The position numbers and the translations under genes are program-made. A stretch of 64,000 bases of DNA from Vibrio algicola (GTDB taxonomy: Bacteria; Pseudomonadota; Gammaproteobacteria; Enterobacterales; Vibrionaceae): assembly GCF_009601765.2 (NCBI RefSeq), contig NZ_CP045699.1, positions 1,550,001-1,614,000 of the forward strand, read 5' to 3'. Numbering within the stretch: the stretch's first letter is position 1; each line of letters begins with the position of its first letter. The notes under the pieces are model-generated. The model was not told the DNA's origin and did not search any database. It was given only the letters and a program-made list of their open reading frames with translations. Positions 49,446 through 58,453 of the stretch are shown here, in pieces.

Positions 49446-49597
49446 TTATATCAATTCCATTTAATATTTGACCCATTTGAATACGCCGAAAAGACGCTTA
49501 TCCGTCCTTAATCGCTTGAGAAAAGGCTATCCATGACCTTTAACACTTTTCTCTGTACTCAATTTTGATCCTTCATTACCTTTATTGAATTGAGATA
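49446..49597. repeat. 152-bp interspersed repeat, copy 3, overlapping the end of menE
   Basis: Left end ATATCAATTCCATTTAATATTTG, then TTTGAATACGCCGAAAAGACGC, TCCGTCC, a decayed hairpin (AAAAGGCTATCCATGACCTTT) and CACTTTTCTCTGTACTCAATTTTGATCCTTCATTA as in copy 1. Its right end covers the last codons and the stop of menE. Confidence 0.8.
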
Positions 49598-51061
49598 ATA
49601 ACGTTTCAACTCAGCGCGGGAGATCTTAATTCCCGTAGAGAGAAGAGATCGAGGAATCAGAAAGTAGCCATCTGGGCATTTGAATTTATCTAAATATGAC
49701 AGCAGGAAGGCTTTATATTCAGGCTCAGTCTGTAAGCTTGTGGTTTGTAAAAAAGCAATCGGGCGATGACCATATTGAGCATCAGCTACTGGGATCACGA
49801 TGGCTTGGCTGATCTGTGGATGTTGGATTAACGCCGCTTCAATTTCTTCACAATGGATATTCTCACCACCGGAAGTAAATAAATTATCGGCGCGGCCCAC
49901 GATCTCTATCTCGCAGAGATCCCCTTTATCCTCTTTTAGCTCATGCTCTATGCCGAGATCTTTAGTATCAAACCAAGGTTGTTGCTGAGTCACTAAAGGG
50001 GTGAGTTTACCTTGCGATAAATAACCTGCCGCCAACACTTCGCCCGCCACATAAATACGCCCTTGCTGCAGTTTGATTTTACGATGCGCAAGCACATGAC
50101 CAGCCGTTGGCGAGCCATCGCACTTTTTGGCGATCACATTTGACGCCGTTTCCGTCATGCCATAACCGGCCCAACATTCGATCCCTTGCTCGGCCGCTTG
50201 ATTGGTGAGTGAAACTGGAATATGTGCGCCGCCAAGCAGCACTCGTTTGAGTTTTAACGGCGCTGACACTGCTGCATCTAACACCCGTTGTAGCTGTGTC
50301 GGCACCAGTGATGCATGTGTAACGCCTTGCAGATCGCAGATTAACTCGCCGCTGCCAATCACCAATTGCGCCCCTTGAGATAACCAACGCCAGATAATCG
50401 ATAAGCCCGAAACATGGTACATAGGTAAACTGAGCAACCATGAGTCTTGCGCATTAAATTCAAATTCAGCGATTAAACCTTGGGCGCTAGCAAGATGTTG
50501 CTTGGCTAAATGCACCACCGCTTTGGGAGTGCCGGTAGAGCCTGAGGTAAACACAATGCTGGCAGGGTTAGTCGGCTGGTATTGATTGAGTTGCGGGTTT
50601 GAACGGCTAGTGACAGTGCTAGCGCCACTATTATTAACCCCATCGATTTGAAGTGCCACAATCTGTGCGTTGTGTGTTGGATGAGCGGTAAACAAAGATG
50701 AATCCAACGCACTACAACCTTCTCCTAACCATAAGAATTGCGCTTGGATAATATCGAGTTTTTGCTGCAGCAAGGCTGGTGATTGCGGTGGGATCAACGC
50801 ACATAATGCCCCCAATCGCACACATGCTAGATACAAGATCACCATATCAGGATGGTTTTTTCCAACCGCCGCTACAATGTTGTTAGCAGCCAATCCTTGA
50901 GTTACCAAATTCTGCGCCACCGCATCAATTTTTTGATCCAGTTGTTGCCAGCTATAACTGCAATCTGCTGTTTTCAAAGCGACTGCTTTAGCAGCAGGCG
51001 CTTTCAACATATTGGCTTGTTCCACACTTTTCTGATGCCAATGCTGGATCATATCGTTCAT
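49559..51061 (-). CDS. menE: O-succinylbenzoate-CoA ligase
   Basis: 500 residues from ATG 51061. Activates O-succinylbenzoate with ATP and CoA for menaquinone synthesis. Adenylate-forming enzyme motifs: SIVFTSGSTGTPKAVVH (P-loop like), GYGMTETAS, and the hinge and GWFDTKDLG-like part WFDTKDLGIE with the catalytic lysine region IKISRAELKRY near the end. The protein should stop about there; the last dozen residues come from a repeat element. Upstream frame with TTG start is not used. Follows menC. Confidence 0.92.
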   Translation of the reverse strand: MNDMIQHWHQKSVEQANMLKAPAAKAVALKTADCSYSWQQLDQKIDAVAQNLVTQGLAANNIVAAVGKNHPDMVILYLACVRLGALCALIPPQSPALLQQKLDIIQAQFLWLGEGCSALDSSLFTAHPTHNAQIVALQIDGVNNSGASTVTSRSNPQLNQYQPTNPASIVFTSGSTGTPKAVVHLAKQHLASAQGLIAEFEFNAQDSWLLSLPMYHVSGLSIIWRWLSQGAQLVIGSGELICDLQGVTHASLVPTQLQRVLDAAVSAPLKLKRVLLGGAHIPVSLTNQAAEQGIECWAGYGMTETASNVIAKKCDGSPTAGHVLAHRKIKLQQGRIYVAGEVLAAGYLSQGKLTPLVTQQQPWFDTKDLGIEHELKEDKGDLCEIEIVGRADNLFTSGGENIHCEEIEAALIQHPQISQAIVIPVADAQYGHRPIAFLQTTSLQTEPEYKAFLLSYLDKFKCPDGYFLIPRSLLSTGIKISRAELKRYYLNSIKVMKDQN

Positions 51062-51119
51062 CGTGCTACTCGCATTAAAGGTCGAAAAACAAGGAATCAA
51101 TCACGCCAACATTCGACTC

Positions 51120-51132
51120 TAGGGGCTGTTGA
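51120..51132. repeat. Solo 13-bp end of the 267-bp element type
   Basis: TAGGGGCTGTTGA, identical to the outer 13 bases of the element at 16900-17166, lies between menC and menE, ending three bases before the menC stop. No matching second end is seen nearby. Confidence 0.45.
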
Positions 51133-51135
51133 CGG

Positions 51136-52188
51136 TTAAATATCTTTAGAGGGTTCGACACTGCTCCAGATTTTTTGTTGTTGCAATAGTGGGATCACCG
51201 GTAAGGTGCTTTCTGGCCACGGCAGCTGGAGTTGTGCTTTAAACAATTGCAGCGTATCTAAACCTGGGACTTGTTGCGGCGTTTTCCAAGCAGCAAAACG
51301 AGCCAGTTGTGTTAAACCGATTGTCGATTCTAAGCTTGAGCTGATAACCGCTTGCAGTCCATTTTTCTCTGCTTGCTCAATCAATTCAATACAACGTGCA
51401 ATCGAACCAATCAATGTTGGCTTGATCACTATGGTATTGACACCATCAAAGCAGAGATCCTCAAAATTGAACTCTGCTTGGCTCGAATGCTGCTGCACAC
51501 TTTGTTGCACTGTTTCATCCCAGCCAATATTAATGCCGGTTTGCTGAGCAAATTGAACACTTTGTTCTGGTGTTTGACATGGCTCTTCTAAAAAGGCGAT
51601 GCGAGAGCGGTATTCAGGTGCAATATATTGAGCAAATTTTAATGCTTTGGCTAACTGCCAACTACGATTAGCATCTAACCGCAAATATAAATCTGGGATC
51701 GATTCTAAAAATAGATTCACTAACATGCCATCACGAATAGGCTCATACAGGCCCACTTTTACTTTGGCCACTTTTTGCAATAAATTTGCCGCTTGCATTT
51801 TTTCAAACACCGGCAATAATTCATCCGGATCGCCACTGCACAAGGGTGCGGTCAAGTATTGTCCTTGTGCTGGCAGTTCGTTATTCAACTCCAACTGCGC
51901 CATTGATAGACCAAAAGCAACCGAAGGATATAACACCTCAAACTGTGGCCATTGACCTGTCGCTTGCCAAAGTTCGAGCAATGGCAGCAACTGAGCTTGG
52001 GCTTGCTCAACCGTTTCGTCACTAAAGCTTGGTAGTGGTGCAACTTCAGCATAAACCATGCGCTCGTTGTCACTCAATTCAATGATCAAACCCTCGCGTT
52101 GCAACAAGCGTTGCTGGCGAACAATCACCCCGCTGTCCATTGGCAATTGATAACGGTAAAGAGAAGCTTGGCGAGTTGTATTTGTCAT
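51136..52188 (-). CDS. menC: O-succinylbenzoate synthase
   Basis: 350 residues. Enolase-superfamily enzyme that dehydrates SHCHC to O-succinylbenzoate. Lysine pair in KVAKVKVGLY, metal ligands Asp in LRLDANRSW, Glu in AFLEEPC, Asp in IGWDETV, and second lysine in VIKPTLIGS. Start ATG 52188. It is separated from menH by a terminator-like hairpin in the place where menB is found in V. cholerae. Confidence 0.94.
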   Translation of the reverse strand: MTNTTRQASLYRYQLPMDSGVIVRQQRLLQREGLIIELSDNERMVYAEVAPLPSFSDETVEQAQAQLLPLLELWQATGQWPQFEVLYPSVAFGLSMAQLELNNELPAQGQYLTAPLCSGDPDELLPVFEKMQAANLLQKVAKVKVGLYEPIRDGMLVNLFLESIPDLYLRLDANRSWQLAKALKFAQYIAPEYRSRIAFLEEPCQTPEQSVQFAQQTGINIGWDETVQQSVQQHSSQAEFNFEDLCFDGVNTIVIKPTLIGSIARCIELIEQAEKNGLQAVISSSLESTIGLTQLARFAAWKTPQQVPGLDTLQLFKAQLQLPWPESTLPVIPLLQQQKIWSSVEPSKDI

Positions 52189-52215
52189 AAGAAACCATCA
52201 TTAATGCGTATTTAT

Positions 52216-52254
52216 AAAAACGAAAAAGGCATGTGAACAATACTCACACGCCTT
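52216..52254 (-). terminator. Terminator between menH and menC
   Basis: Stem AAGGCGTGTGA / TCACATGCCTT on the minus strand (one mismatch), 7-nt loop, then TTTCGTTTTT. It splits the men cluster into menF-menD-menH and menC-menE. Confidence 0.65.
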
Positions 52255-52275
52255 ATTAATAACTTTTTACTGTGA

Positions 52276-53088
52276 TTATTTAGCTAAATCAAGTGAGATA
52301 AGAAACTCATCCACGATTTGAGCATATTGCTGCGGTTGTTCATGGTGCGAGTTATGCCCCGAGTTCGTGACTATTTTACAATTCAAACCACTTTCTTCAG
52401 CTAATGCTCTAAATTTTGCATCGTGTTCACCGCAAATATACAGCAACGGCAATGACTGAGCTTTTAACGCATCCAGCAGATAAGGCTGTTTCGACAATGA
52501 AGTCGCACGCAGCATACAACCTAATTGAGAGCCTAAATTATCGCTACGCATTTCGACTAACAATTCACGTTGCTCTTCAGTTAAAGTAGCAAACACACCT
52601 TGCTGATACCAATCAAACAACACTTCTTCCATTGATTCGGTCGCAAAGCGTTTCGACCAATGTTTATCGCCTTCCCAGCGCTGCATTTTATCTTCTTCCG
52701 CTTGGATACCGAAATTGCCGCCTTCTAAAATAGCACCTTTAATGTTCAGTTCTGGCAAGCTCTTTTGCGAAATACCATACATACTGATACGTGCACCTAA
52801 AGAGTAACCCACCAGCACTAACGGTGAATCTAAAGGCAATTTGCGTTTTTTCAACTGTGCCAAAATGGTCAATTGAATTTGCTGACAAGCCCCTTCAAAG
52901 TCATCCACTTCACAGTATTTGCTCATACCATGACAAGGTAAATCGACTTGAATTGATTGAGGAGACTTAAGATAAGAAAGACACCTTTTCCAATCTTGCG
53001 TCGAGCCTAAAAATCCATGTAAAAACACCGGAATTGGCTGAACGGATCCAGCCTCGCTTGAGTTATCCATTACTTGGCTATACAACAT
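52276..53088 (-). CDS. menH: SHCHC synthase MenH
   Basis: 270 residues, an alpha/beta hydrolase fold that eliminates pyruvate from SEPHCHC. PVFLHGFLGSTQDWKRCL oxyanion part, nucleophile Ser in LVGYSLGARISM (about 100), Asp in CGEHDAKFR and His in NSGHNSHHEQP. Start ATG overlaps the menD end by 11 bp. An ATG six codons in is also possible. Sits in the usual menD-menH order. Confidence 0.92.
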   Translation of the reverse strand: MLYSQVMDNSSEAGSVQPIPVFLHGFLGSTQDWKRCLSYLKSPQSIQVDLPCHGMSKYCEVDDFEGACQQIQLTILAQLKKRKLPLDSPLVLVGYSLGARISMYGISQKSLPELNIKGAILEGGNFGIQAEEDKMQRWEGDKHWSKRFATESMEEVLFDWYQQGVFATLTEEQRELLVEMRSDNLGSQLGCMLRATSLSKQPYLLDALKAQSLPLLYICGEHDAKFRALAEESGLNCKIVTNSGHNSHHEQPQQYAQIVDEFLISLDLAK

Positions 53089-54952
53089 GAACTTTTACCG
53101 CCTGTAAAATAGTTTGAATTTGAGTGGAAGCTTGCTCGGGTGGTGTGATCACTTCCACCACCAAAGCTGTATTGGTTTCGCCTTGTTCAAAGCGTTGCAC
53201 GTAATCGGTTATCCCTTGCAAGCATTGTGTCAGTAGTGCGGGTTGCAAGTAATCTAACCCAAATTGTTTGGCCGCAAATTCAAACTGATAGCCGTGTGGC
53301 ATTTGATAAAGCGTTTGTTTTTGCGCATCGGGCACTGGCAGTAAATCAAAAATCGCGCCACCATCATTATTACTCACTAACACCACATGTGGCTTAGGCA
53401 CACAGGTTAAAAGTGACAGTGAATTGAGATCATATAACAAAGAGGTGTCGCCAATTAAGGTCAACATCGCCTGTTGTTTTTCACGTTGAACACCGGCAGT
53501 GGTGGCAATTAAACCATCAATGCCCGATGCACCTCTATTAGTATAAACCGATGTATCTGGGATCGCACTCAGCATATCGACTAATCGGACAATCAAGCTA
53601 TTGCCGATAAATAAATCACCGCTTCCTAGCGCCGCTAACAAAGCGGGTAATTGCTCGGCAAGTTGACATTCAGTCAGCGCGGCTTGTGGTTTTAACACCA
53701 TCGCTTGGTTGAGCGCAGCCGGTTGATTAACAGCCGTAGATTGATTAATCACGTTTTGCGCCGCTTTACCCACCACCGACGATGCTTGTTGTAAATCATC
53801 GCCCCAATGTTGGGTATTCTGTGTTTGGTCGTTAATCGCAACTTGTAATAAACCAAGGCTTGCTTCGATTGACGAGACAGTGCGCAGTTGTGGTAAATGA
53901 TCGGGGTTTAAAATACTGGCTGCAGGATCAAACAACCAATATGGGCAGGTTTCATGGTTAGCCATCGATTTAATCCAAAAACCAAGCCGTTTTGAGACTA
54001 ATCGTGCGCCAAATTGCAAAATACAATCCGCTGCCGATAGCTGCTTTTGGTAGCCATCATTTTGTAACCACAGATCATAATGCGCCCAACCGCTGCTGAT
54101 CCCACTTTGAGGATCGCACAACACAGGCCATCCGAGTTGCTCGGCAAATTGTCGAACCAACTGCGCTTGTTTAAGTGGCATTTTACCAACAATGACCACG
54201 CCTTTTTTATCCCCAATTTGATTGAGTAACGCTTGCTGGCGTTGATTGCTCACTTCGGCGTTCAATGCCGATTGAATGGTATGCTTGTTGTGGCATTGAG
54301 CTTGAACTTGAGATTTAGCTTGGCAGCGTGCTTGTTGCAAATACGGCAGATATTGCAGCTTTTGTTGCTCAGACTGCAAATACAGCGGCTCTGGATAGGG
54401 ACAGTTAATATGCAGCGAACCCGTTTGACTCGCTTGCAGTGCTAAAGCCGATTGGATTTCAAGCAAGCTGTCCGCTAAAGGCGTATCAATACTTGGGCTT
54501 GGTAAATGCACGCTGGTCACCACATGCGATGAAAATATACCTTGTTGCTGAATGGCCTGATTAGCGCCAACACCAATTAAATTTTCGGGGCGATCGGCGG
54601 TCAGCAATACTAATGACTCCCCCGTTAACCCTGTTTCAGCCACCGCAGGCAATAAATTGGCTACCGCGGTGCCAGAGGTCACAATAATTGCGACTCGCTC
54701 AACTGCTTGTTGTTTATCCGCCGCTGCTTTTTCTCGACTGGCTTTGGCAAGACCAAGGGCTAAAAACGCCAATCCGCGCTCATCAAAGTGAGTATGCAGC
54801 GTAAAGCCATGTTGCTCAGCAAGTTCTAATGCTTCTAAGCTTAATGGCGTTGAGCGAGATCCCGGCGCAATACAGATATGTTTCACTCCGTTCTCCGCCA
54901 AGGTTTCTAACAGAGCTTGCGCCCAAATTCGGTTGATCCCTGCCTGACTCAC
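53078..54952 (-). CDS. menD: SEPHCHC synthase MenD
   Basis: 624 residues, a thiamine diphosphate enzyme that joins isochorismate and 2-oxoglutarate. ThDP-fold parts: APGSRSTPLSLEA near residues 28-40, the SGTAVANLLPAVAE region, DRP, RGASGIDG and the ThDP motif TLIGDTSLLYDLNSLSLL followed by NNDGGAIFDLLP. It is longer than E. coli MenD (556) because of Gln/Ala-rich inserts near 215-230 and 385-430. Starts with GTG overlapping the menF stop (GTGA). Confidence 0.95.
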   Translation of the reverse strand: MSQAGINRIWAQALLETLAENGVKHICIAPGSRSTPLSLEALELAEQHGFTLHTHFDERGLAFLALGLAKASREKAAADKQQAVERVAIIVTSGTAVANLLPAVAETGLTGESLVLLTADRPENLIGVGANQAIQQQGIFSSHVVTSVHLPSPSIDTPLADSLLEIQSALALQASQTGSLHINCPYPEPLYLQSEQQKLQYLPYLQQARCQAKSQVQAQCHNKHTIQSALNAEVSNQRQQALLNQIGDKKGVVIVGKMPLKQAQLVRQFAEQLGWPVLCDPQSGISSGWAHYDLWLQNDGYQKQLSAADCILQFGARLVSKRLGFWIKSMANHETCPYWLFDPAASILNPDHLPQLRTVSSIEASLGLLQVAINDQTQNTQHWGDDLQQASSVVGKAAQNVINQSTAVNQPAALNQAMVLKPQAALTECQLAEQLPALLAALGSGDLFIGNSLIVRLVDMLSAIPDTSVYTNRGASGIDGLIATTAGVQREKQQAMLTLIGDTSLLYDLNSLSLLTCVPKPHVVLVSNNDGGAIFDLLPVPDAQKQTLYQMPHGYQFEFAAKQFGLDYLQPALLTQCLQGITDYVQRFEQGETNTALVVEVITPPEQASTQIQTILQAVKVHVV

Positions 54953-56256
54953 GCCAACTCCTCATTATCGTTATGATCGGAAATAAGACTGAGCAAGGTG
55001 GCGGTTTTTCGATTCAATTCTTGCCATTCATATTGCGCTTCTGAGCCTGGAACAATTCCCGCACCGGCATATAGCTTAACGGTATTATCGTTAATTAAAG
55101 CACTGCGGATCGCGACGCAAAACTCGGCTTTATCGTGACCAAAATAGCCGACCGAACCACTGTACCAACCACGGGTAAAGGGCTCATTAGTGCGAATAAA
55201 TTGGATCGCATCATCACGCGGTAATCCCGCCATCGCCGCGGTCGGTTGCAACGCCGACAGCAATTGCACCCCTTTGACATTTGAAGATAGATTTGCATGG
55301 ATCGGCCGAATCAAATGCTGCACTTTTCGTAGTTGAATTAAAGCCGCGTCCGGTTGCACGTCGATATTGCTGGTATAAGGCGCTAAGCACTGCACAATAT
55401 CATCGACGACGATTTGGTTTTCACGCAAATTTTTATCGTCGGATAATAGCCATTGTGATAAACGTGCATCTTCTTGTGCATCGTCGCTGCGACCAATGGT
55501 TCCAGCGACCGCTTCGGTAGCTAAACTTTCCCCAATTCGGCTGTATAATCGCTCTGGAGTGGAGCCCATAAAACCATGATGCTCTGAAAACGACAGCAAA
55601 AAATGAAAGCTATTATGATTAATCGCGCGGCTGGCTTTAAGCAAATGGGTGGCTCGGATCGGCGCGGGTAATTCAACATTGGTTTTACGCGCTAGCACCA
55701 CTTTCTCAAACTGATCATTATCAATCGCGCTTAAAGCTTTATTAACAATATGCTGCCATTCATTAAATTGAGGAGAATAATGAATGTTACCCACTTGAGG
55801 TTGCAGTGGCGGGATCGGGCTATATTGGGTTTTTAGATGATGCAAGACTTGTAAGGTACGCTGAACGTCACTTGATAGATTGATATTCAAGCTCCAATTA
55901 TCATCTTGACGGATCAACTCAACGATAGGTAAAAAGAAATAGCAAGACTGACGCTGAGTTTTCGATTGCTCATTATCAAACGCTTTACCGCCCCACACGC
56001 GCTGATTATCGCCTAAAATCGTGTAGGCAGCAGAAGGATCGGTAAACGCATGCAGTTGTTCTAAAGCGACCACTTCTTCTCGGCCATCGCGTGATTGCCA
56101 ATAAAACTTAGGAAATAGTGGTTGCGCCTCTAACCAATCTATACTGCAAAAATCATTGGGTATTGTTACGCTTTTACTGAGGCGATTTCCATCCGCCGCT
56201 TGTCCATTTTCCACTCGTTCAATTAAGGATAAAATCACTTGATGCAAATCAGACAA
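54949..56256 (-). CDS. menF: Isochorismate synthase MenF
   Basis: 435 residues. Converts chorismate to isochorismate for menaquinone. Chorismate-binding domain in the C-terminal 260 residues, with FLLSFSEHHGFMGSTPERLYSR, TEAVAGTIGR, VQHLIRPIHANL, AGLPRDDA and the final AGAGIVPGSEAQYEW. The start is a TTG (56256) with GAGAGG just upstream; no ATG lies close. First gene of the men cluster; divergent from alaA. Confidence 0.94.
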   Translation of the reverse strand: MSDLHQVILSLIERVENGQAADGNRLSKSVTIPNDFCSIDWLEAQPLFPKFYWQSRDGREEVVALEQLHAFTDPSAAYTILGDNQRVWGGKAFDNEQSKTQRQSCYFFLPIVELIRQDDNWSLNINLSSDVQRTLQVLHHLKTQYSPIPPLQPQVGNIHYSPQFNEWQHIVNKALSAIDNDQFEKVVLARKTNVELPAPIRATHLLKASRAINHNSFHFLLSFSEHHGFMGSTPERLYSRIGESLATEAVAGTIGRSDDAQEDARLSQWLLSDDKNLRENQIVVDDIVQCLAPYTSNIDVQPDAALIQLRKVQHLIRPIHANLSSNVKGVQLLSALQPTAAMAGLPRDDAIQFIRTNEPFTRGWYSGSVGYFGHDKAEFCVAIRSALINDNTVKLYAGAGIVPGSEAQYEWQELNRKTATLLSLISDHNDNEELA

Positions 56257-56403
56257 GCCAACCTCTCAATCTATTTTTAATGATGTTCAATAACCGCATT
56301 ATACCTCATCCCCTTACTTGTGCTCACCTGTTTTTTCAGTGGTTTGCACCTAAAAAATAGTGTAACTTAAATCACTATCATTTCCGAAAGCCGAGAACCT
56401 GCC

Positions 56404-57618
56404 ATGAAAAACATCGAGATGTCATCAAAGCTCGATAATGTCTGCTACGACATTCGAGGTCCGATCTTAAAACATGCCAAGCGCATGGAAGAAGAAGGGC
56501 AAAAAATATTAAAACTCAATATTGGTAACCCTGCCCCATTTGGTTTTGATGCCCCTGATGAAATCTTAGTCGATGTAATTCGTAACCTGCCAACTTCTCA
56601 AGGTTATTGTGACTCAAAAGGCATTTATTCAGCGCGTAAAGCGGTGGTGCAACATTATCAGAAATTAGGCTTGCGTGAGCTTGAAGTTGAAGATGTCTAC
56701 ATTGGTAATGGCGCCTCCGAATTGATCGTTATGTCTCTACAAGCTCTGCTCAATAATGGCGATGAAATATTGATCCCCGCTCCCGACTACCCACTTTGGA
56801 CCGCAGCCGCCTCACTGGCAGGTGGCAAGCCGGTACATTATATCTGTGATGAGTCGTCTGATTGGTATCCTGATCTCGAGGATATTAAAAAGAAAATCAC
56901 CCCGACCACCCGCGGGATTGTATTGATTAACCCAAACAATCCGACCGGCGCTGTTTATAGCCGTGACTTTTTGCTCGAAGTGGTGGAAATTGCCCGCCAA
57001 CACGGTTTGATCATTTTTGCTGATGAAATCTACGATAAAGTATTGTACGAAGGCGCAACCCATACTTCGATCGCAACCCTAGCCGACGATGTGCTAATGG
57101 CGACTTTTAATGGACTATCAAAAGCGTATCGTGTGTGTGGCTTCCGTGGCGGTTGGATGTTCTTAACTGGACCAAAACATTTGGCCAAAGGCTATATTGA
57201 TGGCTTGGATATGCTGTCGTCAATGCGCTTGTGTGCCAATGTGCCGATGCAACATGCGATCCAAACGGCGCTGGGTGGCTATCAAAGTATCAATGAATTA
57301 TTATTGCCTGGTGGACGTTTACTCGAACAACGTAATAAAGCCTATGAGTTGATCACTCAGATCCCCGGTATCACTTGTGTCAAACCTAAAGGGGCGATGT
57401 ATTTGTTCCCTAAAATTGACACCAAAAAATACAACATCAAAGACGATGCAAAAATGGTGCTCGATTTCTTAGTACAAGAGAAAGTATTACTGGTACAAGG
57501 CACTGGCTTTAATTGGAAGCAACCAGACCACTTCCGTATCGTCACCTTACCGCATGTAGAGGATCTTGAAGTTGCCATTGGTCGTTTTGAGCGATTTTTG
57601 TCTACTTATTCTCAATAA
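56404..57618 (+). CDS. alaA: Alanine-synthesising aminotransferase AlaA
   Basis: 404 residues, PLP enzyme of fold type I that makes alanine from pyruvate and glutamate. Begins SSKLDNVCYDIRGPILKHAKRMEEEG and LNIGNPAPFGFDAPDEILVDVIRNLP, as E. coli AlaA does; PLP lysine in NGLSKAYRVCGFRGGW (about 239). A terminator follows; then yfbR, as in E. coli (alaA-yfbR). Confidence 0.95.
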   Translation: MKNIEMSSKLDNVCYDIRGPILKHAKRMEEEGQKILKLNIGNPAPFGFDAPDEILVDVIRNLPTSQGYCDSKGIYSARKAVVQHYQKLGLRELEVEDVYIGNGASELIVMSLQALLNNGDEILIPAPDYPLWTAAASLAGGKPVHYICDESSDWYPDLEDIKKKITPTTRGIVLINPNNPTGAVYSRDFLLEVVEIARQHGLIIFADEIYDKVLYEGATHTSIATLADDVLMATFNGLSKAYRVCGFRGGWMFLTGPKHLAKGYIDGLDMLSSMRLCANVPMQHAIQTALGGYQSINELLLPGGRLLEQRNKAYELITQIPGITCVKPKGAMYLFPKIDTKKYNIKDDAKMVLDFLVQEKVLLVQGTGFNWKQPDHFRIVTLPHVEDLEVAIGRFERFLSTYSQ

Positions 57619-57625
57619 TGAACAT

Positions 57626-57666
57626 TCGGCTTTATTCGACACGGATTGAATAAAGCCGATTTTATT
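57626..57666 (+). terminator. alaA terminator
   Basis: A 12-bp perfect stem TCGGCTTTATTC / GAATAAAGCCGA with a 10-nt loop, then TTTTATT, located between alaA and yfbR. Confidence 0.8.
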
Positions 57667-57708
57667 CCCCTATCTCTCCTTTATGATTCTCATCTAGCAG
57701 GACGTCGT

Positions 57709-58371
57709 ATGAACGCTGAATTCGATAATAACCACCCACAAAATAATCCAGACAATACCGCAAACAATAACCCAGATAATAACCCGCACCAACCAAGCCA
57801 TTTTTTTGCTCATCTGGCGCGAATGAAACTGATCCAACGCTGGCCATTAATGCGCTCAATTTCAGCTGAAAATATTTCTGAGCACAGCCTGCAAGTCGCG
57901 TTTGTCGGCCATGCCCTTGCCATCATTAAAAACAAAAAATTTGGCGGCAATGTGAACCCAGAGCGGATCGCGTTACTGGGTATGTATCACGACAGCAGCG
58001 AAGTGTTGACTGGCGACTTACCGACCCCGGTCAAATATCACAACCCAGCGATTGCTAAAGAATATAAAAAGATTGAGCTTGAAGCAGAGAAAAGACTGGT
58101 GGCAATGCTGCCCGAAGAGATACAACAAGATTTTGCACCATTTTTGATTAGTGATGCCATCGACCCACAAGATCAAGCGCTAGTAAAACAAGCCGATAGC
58201 CTGTGTGCTTATTTAAAATGCTTAGAAGAACTTTCGGCAGGAAACCATGAATTTGAACAAGCAAAAGCCCGTTTAGAGTTAACCCTAAAGCAGCGCGAAA
58301 CTCCTGAAATGCGTTATTTCTTAACCGTATTCGCACCAAGCTTTGAACTGACGTTAGATGAGATTAGCTAA
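57709..58371 (+). CDS. yfbR: 5'-nucleotidase YfbR (HD domain)
   Basis: 220 residues from ATG 57709 (AGGAC six bases upstream). HD-domain phosphohydrolase active on deoxyribonucleoside 5'-monophosphates. The conserved body starts at [22 protein letters not shown], with His in [15 protein letters not shown] in [19 protein letters not shown] and Asp near [16 protein letters not shown]. Before it lies an Asn/Pro/Asp-rich extension of about 30 residues with repeats of NNPDN that E. coli lacks. A TTG 63 bases upstream is rejected. Confidence 0.92.
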   Translation: MNAEFDNNHPQNNPDNTANNNPDNNPHQPSHFFAHLARMKLIQRWPLMRSISAENISEHSLQVAFVGHALAIIKNKKFGGNVNPERIALLGMYHDSSEVLTGDLPTPVKYHNPAIAKEYKKIELEAEKRLVAMLPEEIQQDFAPFLISDAIDPQDQALVKQADSLCAYLKCLEELSAGNHEFEQAKARLELTLKQRETPEMRYFLTVFAPSFELTLDEIS

Positions 58372-58453
58372 CGTCATTAATCCCCTTTAGTAAAATAGAA
58401 GGATCATCGGTTTGATCCTTCTGCTCCCATTAACGATTCAATACTCACAACCC

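Noticed and set aside
53078..54952. MenD inserts (Gln/Ala-rich) as a sign of a broken gene
   Set aside because: The frame is open throughout and all ThDP enzyme motifs are intact; inserts lie in variable loops.
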